The position numbers and the translations under genes were made by a program. Below, piece by piece: positions 53,820 to 63,022 of a DNA stretch of 64,000 nucleotides (positions are counted from its first letter, which is position 1; the number at the start of each line of letters is the position of its first letter). The notes below the pieces were generated by a model. The model was not told the origin of the DNA. It searched no databases and saw only the letters and a program-made list of their open reading frames with translations. Source of the stretch: Chitinophaga sp. CF418 (lineage in GTDB: Bacteria > Bacteroidota > Bacteroidia > Chitinophagales > Chitinophagaceae); assembly GCF_900142925.1 (NCBI RefSeq), contig NZ_FRCN01000001.1, positions 744,001 through 808,000 of the forward strand, given 5' to 3'.

Positions 53820-55163
53820 ATGAATTACATCATCCGCAATATATCAGTGGTCAATGAAGGCACCACTACTGTTCAGGACGTATATATACAAGATGGCCGT
53901 ATCGCCAGAATTGCGCCACAATTAAATGTGAGCGGTCAATACACAGAAATTAACGGGGAAGGCAAACACCTGCTGCCCGGCGTTATTGATGACCAGGTCC
54001 ATTTCCGTGAACCCGGTCTCACGCACAAAGCCACCATCTATACAGAAGCCCGCGCGGCAGTTGCCGGAGGCACCACCAGTTTCATGGAAATGCCTAATAC
54101 ACAGCCGGCGGCACTTACACAGGAATTACTGGAAGATAAATATAAAATTGCTGCACAGCATTCACTGGCAAACTATTCCTTTTTTATGGGAGTTGCCAAT
54201 GACAATGTGGAAGAAGTACTGAAAACAAACGCCAAAAAAGATCAGATCTGTGGCGTTAAGATCTTCATGGGATCGTCTACAGGCAACATGCTGGTGGACA
54301 ATTACATCACACTGGAACAGATCTTTTCAGGTAGTGAACTGCTGATCGCCACACACTGTGAGGATGAAAAGATCATCAAAGCCAACCTGGAAAAATACAA
54401 ACAGGAAGTAGGTGCAGAAAATCTCACCGTAGACTATCACCCGATCATCCGCAATGAAGAAGCCTGTTTCGAGTCTTCCCTCGCGGCTATCCAGTTTGCC
54501 AAGAAATTCAATTCAAGGCTGCATATCCTGCATATCTCAACTGAAAAGGAATTACAGCTGTTCAGCAATATGCTGCCGCTGGAAGAAAAACGCATTACTG
54601 CAGAAGTATGTGTGCATCACCTGCATTTCTCTGCCGATGACTACGCGTCGCGGGGCAACCTGATCAAGTGTAATCCGGCCATCAAAGCAGCACACAATAA
54701 ACATGCGCTATGGAAAGGATTGCTGGATGACAGGCTGGATATCATTGCTACAGACCATGCGCCGCATACCTGGGAAGAAAAACATCAACCCTATTTACAG
54801 GCCCCTTCCGGCGTTCCATTGGTGCAGCATAGCCTGCTGTTGATGCTGGAGCATGTGTCACTGGGCAATATTACCCTGGAAAAAGTGGTGGAAAAAATGT
54901 GCCATGCACCGGCAGTATGTTTCCAGATCAAAGACAGGGGCTACCTGCGGGAAGGTTACTTTGCCGACTGCGTGATCGTTGATCTGCAACAGGCTACTAT
55001 GGTAGACAAGCAGAATGTGTATTACAAATGCGGCTGGTCTCCTTTTGAAGAACATACTTTCCCGGCTGCTGTTACACACACTTTTGTGAACGGTCACCTG
55101 GCTTATGAGAATGGCAGCTTCAATGAAGCAGAAAGAGGACAACGTTTGTTATTTAACCGTTGA
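53820..55163 (+). CDS. pyrC: Dihydroorotase
   Basis: 447 residues of the long (type I, PyrC/PyrX-like) class; third step of pyrimidine synthesis. The metal-binding DDQVHFREPG (with H-x-R in place of H-x-H) is conserved, along with MEMPNTQPAA, the zinc-ligand His residues in LHILHIS and the ATDHAPHTWEEK loop with the catalytic Asp. The N-terminal 50 residues form the typical small beta-sandwich. It lies 57 bp downstream of porT but has its own promoter. Confidence 0.93.
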   Translation: MNYIIRNISVVNEGTTTVQDVYIQDGRIARIAPQLNVSGQYTEINGEGKHLLPGVIDDQVHFREPGLTHKATIYTEARAAVAGGTTSFMEMPNTQPAALTQELLEDKYKIAAQHSLANYSFFMGVANDNVEEVLKTNAKKDQICGVKIFMGSSTGNMLVDNYITLEQIFSGSELLIATHCEDEKIIKANLEKYKQEVGAENLTVDYHPIIRNEEACFESSLAAIQFAKKFNSRLHILHISTEKELQLFSNMLPLEEKRITAEVCVHHLHFSADDYASRGNLIKCNPAIKAAHNKHALWKGLLDDRLDIIATDHAPHTWEEKHQPYLQAPSGVPLVQHSLLLMLEHVSLGNITLEKVVEKMCHAPAVCFQIKDRGYLREGYFADCVIVDLQQATMVDKQNVYYKCGWSPFEEHTFPAAVTHTFVNGHLAYENGSFNEAERGQRLLFNR

Positions 55164-55186
55164 TCATCATATTCAACAGATAAAGG

Positions 55187-55226
55187 AAAATGCTCTTATC
55201 GCTCATTTGATAAGAGCATTTTCTTT
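55187..55226 (+). terminator. Strong terminator after pyrC
   Basis: AAAATGCTCTTATC and its exact complement flank an 8-base loop, followed by CTTTTG. Confidence 0.9.
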
Positions 55227-55358
55227 TGTAACATTACCATCCTCTGCATTTATGGAAATGACGGCGCATTGCATCTATACATATTATCGGAAACAGCGCA
55301 TCATCATGATACCAATGCTTTTTTCTATTATACGTATATTCACTAAAAATACCTGTGC

Positions 55359-56690
55359 ATGGAACTGGACAAAACAACCTACTATGATCTCTCCATCTTT
55401 AACCGTGAAGAAGAATATTCGCTGTTTCATAAACTGGATTTTACCACTACCACAGGCGGCAAGGATTACTTACGGTACCTGTACAGCAATCCTTTAAAAG
55501 ATATTGCTTCCATAGAAGAACGTCAGAAAGCGTTGCAGTACATCCTGCAGCAGGAAGACAGCTGGCCGGCAGATATTATCAGTAACGGCACTATCGTCGT
55601 GATGGAAAATTACCTGGAAGCGCAAATAGAACCTATCAGCAATCCGGAAGGTGTTCCTTTGCTTGTAAGCGCCCTGCTTACTAAAACCATTTTTTCACCG
55701 GACTATAGTTTTATCAAATTTTCTTTTACCCAGTTGCTCAACCTCCTGAAGGGATTCCGCCAGCTGGAAAAGAACTTTAATACAGATCAGACGCCGAAGA
55801 TACTCAAGCAATTGCTGGACAGGGCACATCATCTGTTATATCAGAAAGAATTCAATGATATTATAGCTGCAAGTGATGGAGGTCCGGTATCCTTTGTACA
55901 GATCCTGCGGTATGACCATTACATCCGTAAAAGACAACGGAAAACTATTTCCGAATTACTGGATATCTATCGTCGTCTTGACGCATATTATGCTATGGCA
56001 AAGGCAGTGCGACATTTCAATCTGCAATTCCCTGTTTTTGAAGACACGCCTCATCCCTTTGTTGAACTGGATAGCCTGTATCATATCATCCTGTCAAAAC
56101 CGGTGGCATATGATATCACGATGAAACCGCAGTCGCACTTCCTGTTCCTGACAGGGGCTAATATGGCGGGGAAAACAACCTTCATCAAGGCAGTAGGAGT
56201 AGCGGTATTCCTGGCGCATATAGGCATGGGCGTGCCTGCCAAAAGTATGAAGCTGAGTTTCTTTAACGGGATCTTCAGTAACATCCAGGTGCAGGATAAC
56301 ATCTTCAAAGGAGAAAGTTATTTCTACAGTGAAGTACAGCGTATTAAGAACACGATCATCAAAATAAATGATAACAGGAAATGGTTAGTGCTGATAGATG
56401 AAATGTTTAAAGGCACCAATGTGGAAGATGCCAAGAACTGTTCGCTGGCCGTGGTGAATGGATTACTGAAGAGTACCAACTGTCTCTTCATACTGTCCAC
56501 ACACTTGTATGAGATCGCGGAAGAATTACAAAATGCACAGAATATCCGTTTTAAATATTTTGAATCGCAGGTAATAGATGACAACCTATACTTCACATAT
56601 CAACTGAAAGATGGTGTGGCAAAGGAAAAGATAGGATATCTCATTCTCAAGAGAGAGAAGGTACTGGACTTACTGAACGAGATAAAATAA
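55359..56690 (+). CDS. MutS-family ATPase (short, MutS-like)
   Basis: 443 residues, about half the size of MutS. It has the lever/clamp-like helical region (about 60-250) and the ATPase domain: Walker A TGANMAGKTTF, LIDEMFKGTNVEDA for Walker B, and FILSTHLYEIAEEL. The mismatch-recognition domain with its Phe-x-Glu is missing, so it is not canonical mismatch repair; small MutS-like ATPases of this kind are common in Bacteroidota with no defined role. Start at ATG 55359. Confidence 0.85.
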   Translation: MELDKTTYYDLSIFNREEEYSLFHKLDFTTTTGGKDYLRYLYSNPLKDIASIEERQKALQYILQQEDSWPADIISNGTIVVMENYLEAQIEPISNPEGVPLLVSALLTKTIFSPDYSFIKFSFTQLLNLLKGFRQLEKNFNTDQTPKILKQLLDRAHHLLYQKEFNDIIAASDGGPVSFVQILRYDHYIRKRQRKTISELLDIYRRLDAYYAMAKAVRHFNLQFPVFEDTPHPFVELDSLYHIILSKPVAYDITMKPQSHFLFLTGANMAGKTTFIKAVGVAVFLAHIGMGVPAKSMKLSFFNGIFSNIQVQDNIFKGESYFYSEVQRIKNTIIKINDNRKWLVLIDEMFKGTNVEDAKNCSLAVVNGLLKSTNCLFILSTHLYEIAEELQNAQNIRFKYFESQVIDDNLYFTYQLKDGVAKEKIGYLILKREKVLDLLNEIK

Positions 56691-56697
56691 AATGCAC

Positions 56698-56759
56698 AGA
56701 ATGAATAAATATTGGATGCCAGCCTTTCAATAAATTCGGCATCCATATTTATTCATTCT
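56698..56759. terminator. Long hairpin between the MutS-like and comM genes
   Basis: A 22-bp stem with one bulged T (AGAATGAATAAAT-TGGATGCC and its complement) with a 17-base loop, starting 7 bases after the stop of the MutS-like gene. A few T residues follow at 56762-56766. It may be a terminator or a transcript-end structure; it also lies 17 bases upstream of the comM ATG. Confidence 0.6.
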
Positions 56760-56776
56760 CAATTTTATCCTTATCT

Positions 56777-58321
56777 ATGATTGTAAAAACCTACGGCAGT
56801 GCCGTACAAGGCGTAGAAGCCATTTCCATTGTTATTGAGGTAAACGTTGCCCAAAAAGGTACCCAGTTTTACATTGTCGGCTTGCCGGATAGCGCTGTCA
56901 AAGAAAGTGAACGGCGCATAGAATCTGCCATCATCAATATCGGTTTCCGTTTTCCCCGTTTCAGGACAGTCGTGAACATGGCCCCGGCAAATATCAGGAA
57001 GGCCGGTTCTGCCTACGATCTGCCTATTGCATTGGGACTGATCGCCGCTTCTGAACAGATCAATGCGGACCTTTTATCACAATTCACTATTATGGGAGAA
57101 TTATCACTGGATGGTACTGTACAACCCATCCGGGGAGCGCTGCCTATTGCCATCCAGGCCCGGAAAGAAGGCTTCAAGGGACTGATCGTACCTGCACAGA
57201 ATGCACGTGAAGCAGCGATGGTAAATAACCTGGAAGTCTATGGCGTTACCCATCTGCGGGAAGTGATCGATTTTCTGCAGGCGCCTGATACCCTGCAGCC
57301 GGTATTTGTAGATACGAGAGCGGAATTTGCCAACGGGCAGCAGCATTTTGATATCGACTTCAATGATGTAAAAGGCCAGTATACCATTAAACGCGCATTG
57401 GAAATAGCTGCAGCCGGCGGGCATAATGCGCTGTTGATCGGTCCTCCGGGAGCAGGTAAAACCATGCTGGCCCGCAGGCTTTGTACTATACTGCCGCCGC
57501 TCAGCCTGCAGGAAGCGCTGGAAACGACCAAGATCCATTCTGTAGCAGGTAAACTGCCAGCCGATGCTTCGCTTATTACACAAAGACCTTTTCGTTCCCC
57601 GCATCATACGATTAGTCATACGGCATTGATCGGCGGAGGCGCCATTCCACAACCCGGAGAAATATCGCTGGCCCACAATGGCGTACTATTCCTGGATGAA
57701 CTGCCGGAGTTCAGCAGGCAGGCGCTGGAAGTAATGCGGCAGCCTATAGAAGAAAGAAGGGTATCCATTTCCCGGGCGAGAATGTCTGTAGAGTTCCCAG
57801 CCAGCTTCATGCTTGTTACCAGTATGAACCCATGTCCCTGCGGGTTCTTTAATCATCCTGAGAAGGCATGCACCTGTGCACCAGGTTCTGTACAGCGGTA
57901 CCTGAACAGGGTATCCGGCCCTTTAATGGACAGGATAGATCTTCATATAGAAGTGACACCCGTGCCCGTACACGCACTGCTGGACCATTCCGATGGGGAG
58001 CCCAGCGCAATTATACGGGAACGGGTATTAATGGCAAGAGAGATACAAAGCGCCCGATTCAGGGCTTACAGGGGCATTTACTGCAATGCACAGATGACCA
58101 GCAATCTGCTAAGAAAAGTGTGCCGGCTGAATAAAGAAGGCGAAGACCTGCTAAAGAACGCCATGCAGAAGCTCAAGCTCTCCGCACGAGCCTATGACAG
58201 GATCCTCAAAGTAAGCCGTACCGCCGCAGATCTTGATGCCAATGAACAGATCAAGATCGAACACCTGGCAGAAGCTATTCATTGCAGAAGTCTGGACAGA
58301 GAAGACTGGTGGGACAAATAG
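56777..58321 (+). CDS. comM: YifB/ComM-family Mg-chelatase-like AAA ATPase
   Basis: 514 residues: N-terminal Lon-like domain (about 20-175, with the DSAVKESERR segment), then an AAA+ domain with Walker A GPPGAGKTM near 222-230, FRSPHHTISHTALIGGG, Walker B VLFLDELPEF and the zinc-type MNPCPCGF...CTCAPG region. ComM is a branch-migration helicase that helps integrate DNA in natural transformation. Competence proteins are not adjacent. Ends 4 bp before the convergent EF-G-like gene. Confidence 0.9.
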   Translation: MIVKTYGSAVQGVEAISIVIEVNVAQKGTQFYIVGLPDSAVKESERRIESAIINIGFRFPRFRTVVNMAPANIRKAGSAYDLPIALGLIAASEQINADLLSQFTIMGELSLDGTVQPIRGALPIAIQARKEGFKGLIVPAQNAREAAMVNNLEVYGVTHLREVIDFLQAPDTLQPVFVDTRAEFANGQQHFDIDFNDVKGQYTIKRALEIAAAGGHNALLIGPPGAGKTMLARRLCTILPPLSLQEALETTKIHSVAGKLPADASLITQRPFRSPHHTISHTALIGGGAIPQPGEISLAHNGVLFLDELPEFSRQALEVMRQPIEERRVSISRARMSVEFPASFMLVTSMNPCPCGFFNHPEKACTCAPGSVQRYLNRVSGPLMDRIDLHIEVTPVPVHALLDHSDGEPSAIIRERVLMAREIQSARFRAYRGIYCNAQMTSNLLRKVCRLNKEGEDLLKNAMQKLKLSARAYDRILKVSRTAADLDANEQIKIEHLAEAIHCRSLDREDWWDK

Positions 58322-58325
58322 GCCT

Positions 58326-60455
58326 CTATGCCACCAGTTCCGCACTTTTATAGTCCTCAGACAGTTTCTTCTGTAAGTCAGTTGGTACGGGGGCATACTC
58401 TGCAAACGCAGTTTTGATCTTAGCCTTACCCTGCGTAACATTTCGCAGGGCTGCATACAATTTGTCCAGCTCTGCCTGCGGGGTACGTGCTTTGATGACC
58501 TGATAGTTGTTCTGCGTATCCATACCTGTAATGATACTTCTGCGGCTCTGCAGCTCGCTCATCACATCTCCCGCCATCGCATCAGGCGCGGAGATCTCAA
58601 TATCATATACCGGCTCCAGCAACTGCGGGGCAGCCTGGTGAAACGCGTCTCTGAACGCCATCATACCGGCTATCTTGAAGGAGATATCATTACTGTCCAC
58701 AGGGTGCATTTTACCATCATAGACGCTTACCCGGATATCCCGCACATAAGAGCCGGTAAGCGGGCCTTCCTGCATTTTCTCCATCACGCCTTTGAGGATA
58801 GAGGGCAGGAAGCGGGCATCAATGGCGCCTCCTACTATGCAGTTATTGAACACCAGCTTTCCGCCCCAGTTAAGGTCGATCTCATCTGTGTCGCGCACGG
58901 GATGCTCCTTATAAGGCGGCATACCTTCATAGTAAGGTTCAATAGTGAGGAATACTTCCCCGAACTGGCCTGCGCCACCGGATTGTTTCTTGTGACGGTA
59001 AGTAGCTGTAGCATGTTTCCGGATGGTTTCCCTGTAAGGGATCTTCGCCGCAAAGTATTCCACATGCATCTTGTAGGTATTTTCCAGCCTCCACTTCGTC
59101 AGGGCCAGGTGCAGGTCTCCCTGTCCATGCAGGATCACCTGTTTCAATTCGCGGTTGTATTCTATTTCCAGGGTAGGATCTTCCATATGCAGTTCCGCCA
59201 GTACTTCTCCCAGTTTCTCGTCATCTGTTTTGTTGGTGGCCTCAATGGCTACTCTGACCTTGGGAGTTGGGAATTCAATAGGTTTCACCTGCTTACCTGA
59301 TTGCTTATCGCAGAGAGTATGATTGGTGAGGGTATTTTTCAGTTTCAGGGTACAACCAATATCACCGGCGCGTAATACATCGGTTGGATTCCTGTTACGG
59401 CCATCAGTGATAAACAACTGGTTCAGCCGTTCTGCGGTATTGCCTTTTTCATTGTACAATTCGGCCCCCGCCCTTATTTCGCCGGCCAGTACCTTAAAAA
59501 ACGAAAGGCGCCCTATATGGGGCTCCTGGAGGGTTTTAAACACAAATAAGACTGGTGATGCAGAAGGATCACAAGGAATAGCGCTGCCGTCTTCTGCCTG
59601 TTCAGGGGGCATGTCGACGGCCGCCGGAGCCACATTGTCGATGAAACCCATTAAACGGCCGCTTCCCATATTATTGATGGCGGAGAGACAGAAAACAGGG
59701 AAGACCTCATGTTTCAACATCCCGATCTTCAGCCCTTGTCTCATTTCATCCTCATCCAGGTTACCTTTTTCAAAATACTGTTCCATCAGGGTGTCGTCAT
59801 TTTCGGCAGCTTTTTCCACCAGCTCATTATGCAGCCGCTCCGCCTGTTCCTTTTCGCTATCAGGTATAGGGAGCTTCTCAGGCTTTCCCCCTCCTTCAGG
59901 GAAACGGTACATGGTCATCTTCAGCAGATCGATCACACTGTTGAAGCCGGCGCCCTGATTTACAGGGTATTGCATAATTGTCACCGCCGGACCGAAAATG
60001 CGGCGCGCCTCATCCATTGTACGGGTAAAGTTGGCCTGTTCTGCATCTAACTGATTGACTGCCAGAATAGTTGGCTTGCGGTATTTGTCCACATAATCCC
60101 ATATCTGCTCTGTACCCACTTCTACTCCATACTGTGCATTCAGGAGCATCAGTGCAGTATCGCAGACGCGGATCGAGGAAATAATCTCGCCAATAAAGTC
60201 CTCCAGTCCGGGCGTGTCAATAATATTGATCTTATAATCACGCCATTCGGTATGCAGGCAGGTGGCATAGACGGAGCTCCCCCGATCATGTTCTACGTCG
60301 TGGTAATCGGAAACGGTGTTCCCTTCTTCTACGGTACCACGTCGGGGAATAATACCAGCTTCAAAGAGCATGGTTTCACAAAGGGTTGTTTTTCCGCTCT
60401 TTGCGGCTCCCAATAATACAATGTTCCTGATGTGTTTCTCATCATAGGTCTTCAT
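58326..60455 (-). CDS. Elongation factor G-like GTPase (EF-G2 type) with altered GTPase motifs
   Basis: 709 residues from ATG 60455; the longer frame is discarded. Overall layout is that of EF-G: G domain, domain II, and domains III-V. Walker A is GAAKSGKTT (G1), but the switch I region reads DRGSS where EF-G has RGIT, G3 is DTPGLEDF with Leu84 in place of the His of DTPGH, and G4 is NQLD rather than NKxD. These are features of EF-G paralogues rather than the main factor. GTP hydrolysis on the ribosome may be poor or changed. Role unknown; not a canonical fusA. Confidence 0.88.
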   Translation of the reverse strand: MKTYDEKHIRNIVLLGAAKSGKTTLCETMLFEAGIIPRRGTVEEGNTVSDYHDVEHDRGSSVYATCLHTEWRDYKINIIDTPGLEDFIGEIISSIRVCDTALMLLNAQYGVEVGTEQIWDYVDKYRKPTILAVNQLDAEQANFTRTMDEARRIFGPAVTIMQYPVNQGAGFNSVIDLLKMTMYRFPEGGGKPEKLPIPDSEKEQAERLHNELVEKAAENDDTLMEQYFEKGNLDEDEMRQGLKIGMLKHEVFPVFCLSAINNMGSGRLMGFIDNVAPAAVDMPPEQAEDGSAIPCDPSASPVLFVFKTLQEPHIGRLSFFKVLAGEIRAGAELYNEKGNTAERLNQLFITDGRNRNPTDVLRAGDIGCTLKLKNTLTNHTLCDKQSGKQVKPIEFPTPKVRVAIEATNKTDDEKLGEVLAELHMEDPTLEIEYNRELKQVILHGQGDLHLALTKWRLENTYKMHVEYFAAKIPYRETIRKHATATYRHKKQSGGAGQFGEVFLTIEPYYEGMPPYKEHPVRDTDEIDLNWGGKLVFNNCIVGGAIDARFLPSILKGVMEKMQEGPLTGSYVRDIRVSVYDGKMHPVDSNDISFKIAGMMAFRDAFHQAAPQLLEPVYDIEISAPDAMAGDVMSELQSRRSIITGMDTQNNYQVIKARTPQAELDKLYAALRNVTQGKAKIKTAFAEYAPVPTDLQKKLSEDYKSAELVA

Positions 60456-60624
60456 AAACGTTAGAATTAATAATTGCTCAGCCGGAGGGGGCTGATCGTA
60501 AAACAATAAGAAAGATGCAGACGAGGAATGCCGTTTTGGTGATTTTAGCTGGTGCTGGATAAGCTGTTACCGATTCTGAGTATTAAGTTACTCTATTTTT
60601 TTCTACCGTGACAGCTCAAACATG

Positions 60625-60652
60625 TTGCAACATCAATATTAATGTACCTTTG
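60625..60652 (+). promoter_or_regulatory. Promoter of the ABC exporter (TTG-N17-TACCTTTG)
   Basis: TTG at 60625-60627, 17 bases, TACCTTTG at 60645-60652. The ATG follows at 60676, giving a leader of about 17 bases. Confidence 0.75.
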
Positions 60653-60675
60653 CCATCTAGACTGTCATTAGTATC

Positions 60676-62451
60676 ATGAAATTGTTTTTATATTATCTGA
60701 AAAGTTACAAATGGTTGATTGGACTGGCCTTGTTATTAGCTTCCATTAACCAGGTATTCTCCTTGCTGGATCCCTATATATTCGGCAGGATCGTCGACCT
60801 TTTTGCGAATCATCCGCACTCCTCCGCCAACGGGCTACCACGTCCGCAATCCGATTATGTAAAAGGTGTTATTTTCTGGCTGCTGGCATCAATAGGAGTC
60901 GCCATGGTGTCCCGTATTGCGAAAGCATTCCAGGATTACTTTGTGAATGTGATTATCCAGAAATTCGGAGCCAGGATCTATACTGACGGCCTCCGCCATT
61001 CATTAAGGCTTCCTTATCAACAGTTTGAGGACCAGAGAAGTGGAGAAACGCTGGCTGTACTGCAGAAAGTGAGGACCGATAGTGAGAAATTCATCACCTC
61101 TTTTGTGAACGTATTGTTCGTGGCGCTCATTGGGGTCATATTTGTAATGGTGTATGCCTTCAGCGTACACTGGAGCCTGGTGTTCGTGTATTTTGGCGGC
61201 AGCCTGATCCTGGGCTGGCTGATCAATGTGCTGAGCAAGAAGATCAAGACCATCCAGAAAACCATCGTCAAAGAAACGACCATGCTGGCGGGCGCTACTA
61301 CAGAATCCCTCCGCAACATCGAGCTGGTAAAAAGCCTTGGGCTGACACACCAGGAGATCGGCAGGTTGAACTCGACCACCATCCGTATCCTGATGCTGGA
61401 ACTGAAGAAAGTACGCAGCGTACGCAGTATCAGCTTTATACAGGGTACTTTCGTGAACTTCCTGCGCCAGACCATCCTGTTCCTGCTCCTATTTATGATA
61501 TACAGGGATACTGTCAGCGTAGGACAGATGTTTACGCTTCAGCTTTACTCCTTCTTCATTTTCGGGCCTTTACAGGAGTTAGGGAATATCATCCTGGCTT
61601 ACCGTGAAGCACAGGTATCGCTGCTGAACTTCGAGCGGATCATGAACACACCAATAGAACCTACCCCGGTTGATCCGATCCGGATCAACCGTATTGACAA
61701 GCTGACGTTCAAACATGTAGGTTTCAAACACCAGACCGCCACTTCTAAGGCGCTGGATGGTATCAACTTCAACGTCAATGTGGGAGAAACGGTGGCTTTT
61801 GTGGGCCCCTCCGGTTCCGGTAAGACGACCCTGGTAAAACTGCTGGTAGGTCTTTATTCACCGCAGGAAGGCTCTATTGATTATAACGGGGTAGACAGCC
61901 GTAAGATAGATATCGAGGAGCTGAGGTACCAGATCGGTTTCGTAACACAGGATACCCAGCTGTTCTCCGGGTCTATTAAAGAGAACCTGTTGTTCGTGAA
62001 TCCGCAGGCCACAGATGAAGAGATCCTGCAGGTGATGAAACAGGCCAGCTGTAATACCTTACTGGAACGGGCAGATAATGGCCTGAACTCCGTGATCGGG
62101 GAAGGCGGTATGAAGATATCCGGTGGAGAAAAACAGCGTTTATCAATTGCCCGTGCATTATTACGCCGTCCACGCCTGCTGGTATTTGACGAGGCAACAT
62201 CTGCACTGGACTCTCTTACAGAAGAATCTATTTCCAATACAGTACGCGATATTACCTCCACGAGAGAACATATCACCGTTATGATCGCGCACCGTTTGTC
62301 CACTATCATGCATGCCGACAGGATCTATGTACTTGAAAAAGGCCGCATTATAGAAACAGGCACACACGATAGGTTACTTGAAGAAAAGGGATTGTACTAT
62401 GCAATGTGGAGGCAACAGATTGGAGAGAGGCTACAGATTGCGGAGAGATAG
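60676..62451 (+). CDS. ABC exporter, fused membrane and ATPase domains (MsbA-like)
   Basis: 591 residues with six membrane helices (about 15-335) followed by the ATPase: Walker A GPSGSGKTTL, Q loop in FVTQDTQLF, signature ISGGEKQRLS, Walker B LLVFDEATSALD and H loop AHRLSTIMHADRI. A homodimeric exporter of the MsbA/lipid or drug type; the substrate cannot be told from sequence. The DUF983 gene starts 15 bp after its stop with its own -7 box. Confidence 0.92.
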   Translation: MKLFLYYLKSYKWLIGLALLLASINQVFSLLDPYIFGRIVDLFANHPHSSANGLPRPQSDYVKGVIFWLLASIGVAMVSRIAKAFQDYFVNVIIQKFGARIYTDGLRHSLRLPYQQFEDQRSGETLAVLQKVRTDSEKFITSFVNVLFVALIGVIFVMVYAFSVHWSLVFVYFGGSLILGWLINVLSKKIKTIQKTIVKETTMLAGATTESLRNIELVKSLGLTHQEIGRLNSTTIRILMLELKKVRSVRSISFIQGTFVNFLRQTILFLLLFMIYRDTVSVGQMFTLQLYSFFIFGPLQELGNIILAYREAQVSLLNFERIMNTPIEPTPVDPIRINRIDKLTFKHVGFKHQTATSKALDGINFNVNVGETVAFVGPSGSGKTTLVKLLVGLYSPQEGSIDYNGVDSRKIDIEELRYQIGFVTQDTQLFSGSIKENLLFVNPQATDEEILQVMKQASCNTLLERADNGLNSVIGEGGMKISGGEKQRLSIARALLRRPRLLVFDEATSALDSLTEESISNTVRDITSTREHITVMIAHRLSTIMHADRIYVLEKGRIIETGTHDRLLEEKGLYYAMWRQQIGERLQIAER

Positions 62452-62453
62452 TT

Positions 62454-62461
62454 TATCTTTG
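62454..62461 (+). promoter_or_regulatory. -7 box (TATCTTTG) 5 bases before the DUF983 gene
   Basis: TATCTTTG then CACCC then ATG 62467. The box lies right after the stop of the exporter gene; the transcript would be leaderless. Confidence 0.55.
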
Positions 62462-62466
62462 CACCC

Positions 62467-62883
62467 ATGAGCAATAAGCGACCAAACTACTTCCTGAGCA
62501 TGCTATCTATGAAATGCCCGCATTGCCGCAGAGGAGATATGTTTAAGACGAAAAATGCATATACCAACCTTAGAAAGACGTTCGATATGCATGAACGCTG
62601 TCCCGTTTGCGGGCAGAAATACGAACTGGAAACAGGTTTCTGGTTTGGTACCGGGTATGTCAGTTATGCTTTAGGCGTAGCTTTTTCAGTAGCAACACTA
62701 ATTGCCTACTGGGTAATCTTTGGCTTATCATGGGCAGACAACAGCATCTTTATCTGGCTGGGCGTGAATGGCGTTCTACTGCTATTGCTGCAACCGTGGC
62801 TGATGCGCATCAGCAGGGTCATATATCTTTACTTTTTTGTGTATTATGATGAAGACACGGCAAAGTTGCCGGAAAGTAAATAA
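62467..62883 (+). CDS. DUF983 membrane protein with zinc-ribbon-like Cys pairs
   Basis: 138 residues. Two CxxC pairs, Cys17/Cys20 (CPHC) and Cys45/Cys48 (CPVC), form a zinc-ribbon-like head, followed by GFWFGTGYVSYA and two membrane helices (about 65-85 and 93-112). The family is DUF983; function unknown. Ends in a charged tail. Confidence 0.88.
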   Translation: MSNKRPNYFLSMLSMKCPHCRRGDMFKTKNAYTNLRKTFDMHERCPVCGQKYELETGFWFGTGYVSYALGVAFSVATLIAYWVIFGLSWADNSIFIWLGVNGVLLLLLQPWLMRISRVIYLYFFVYYDEDTAKLPESK

Positions 62884-62887
62884 AAAG

Positions 62888-62916
62888 AAGGCTGGCCTCA
62901 GAAGGTCAGCCTTTTT
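62888..62916 (+). terminator. Terminator after the DUF983 gene
   Basis: AAGGCTGGCC pairs with GGTCAGCCTT (one G-T pair) and is followed by TTTC. Confidence 0.8.
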
Positions 62917-62962
62917 CATTTATAGCCGGAATTCATTGCATGACAGCACTGTCCATAAACAG

Positions 62963-63003
62963 CAACAGGAAATAATGCAGCTTTTCCACATTATTTCCTG
63001 TTG
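62963..63003. terminator. Inverted repeat near the end of the TonB receptor gene
   Basis: CAACAGGAAATAATG and its exact complement (15 bp, 11-base loop), 19 bases past the TonB receptor stop on the minus strand. The T-run is poor; transcript-end structure is the most likely role. Confidence 0.55.
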
Positions 63004-63022
63004 TCTGATCATTAATAACTAA

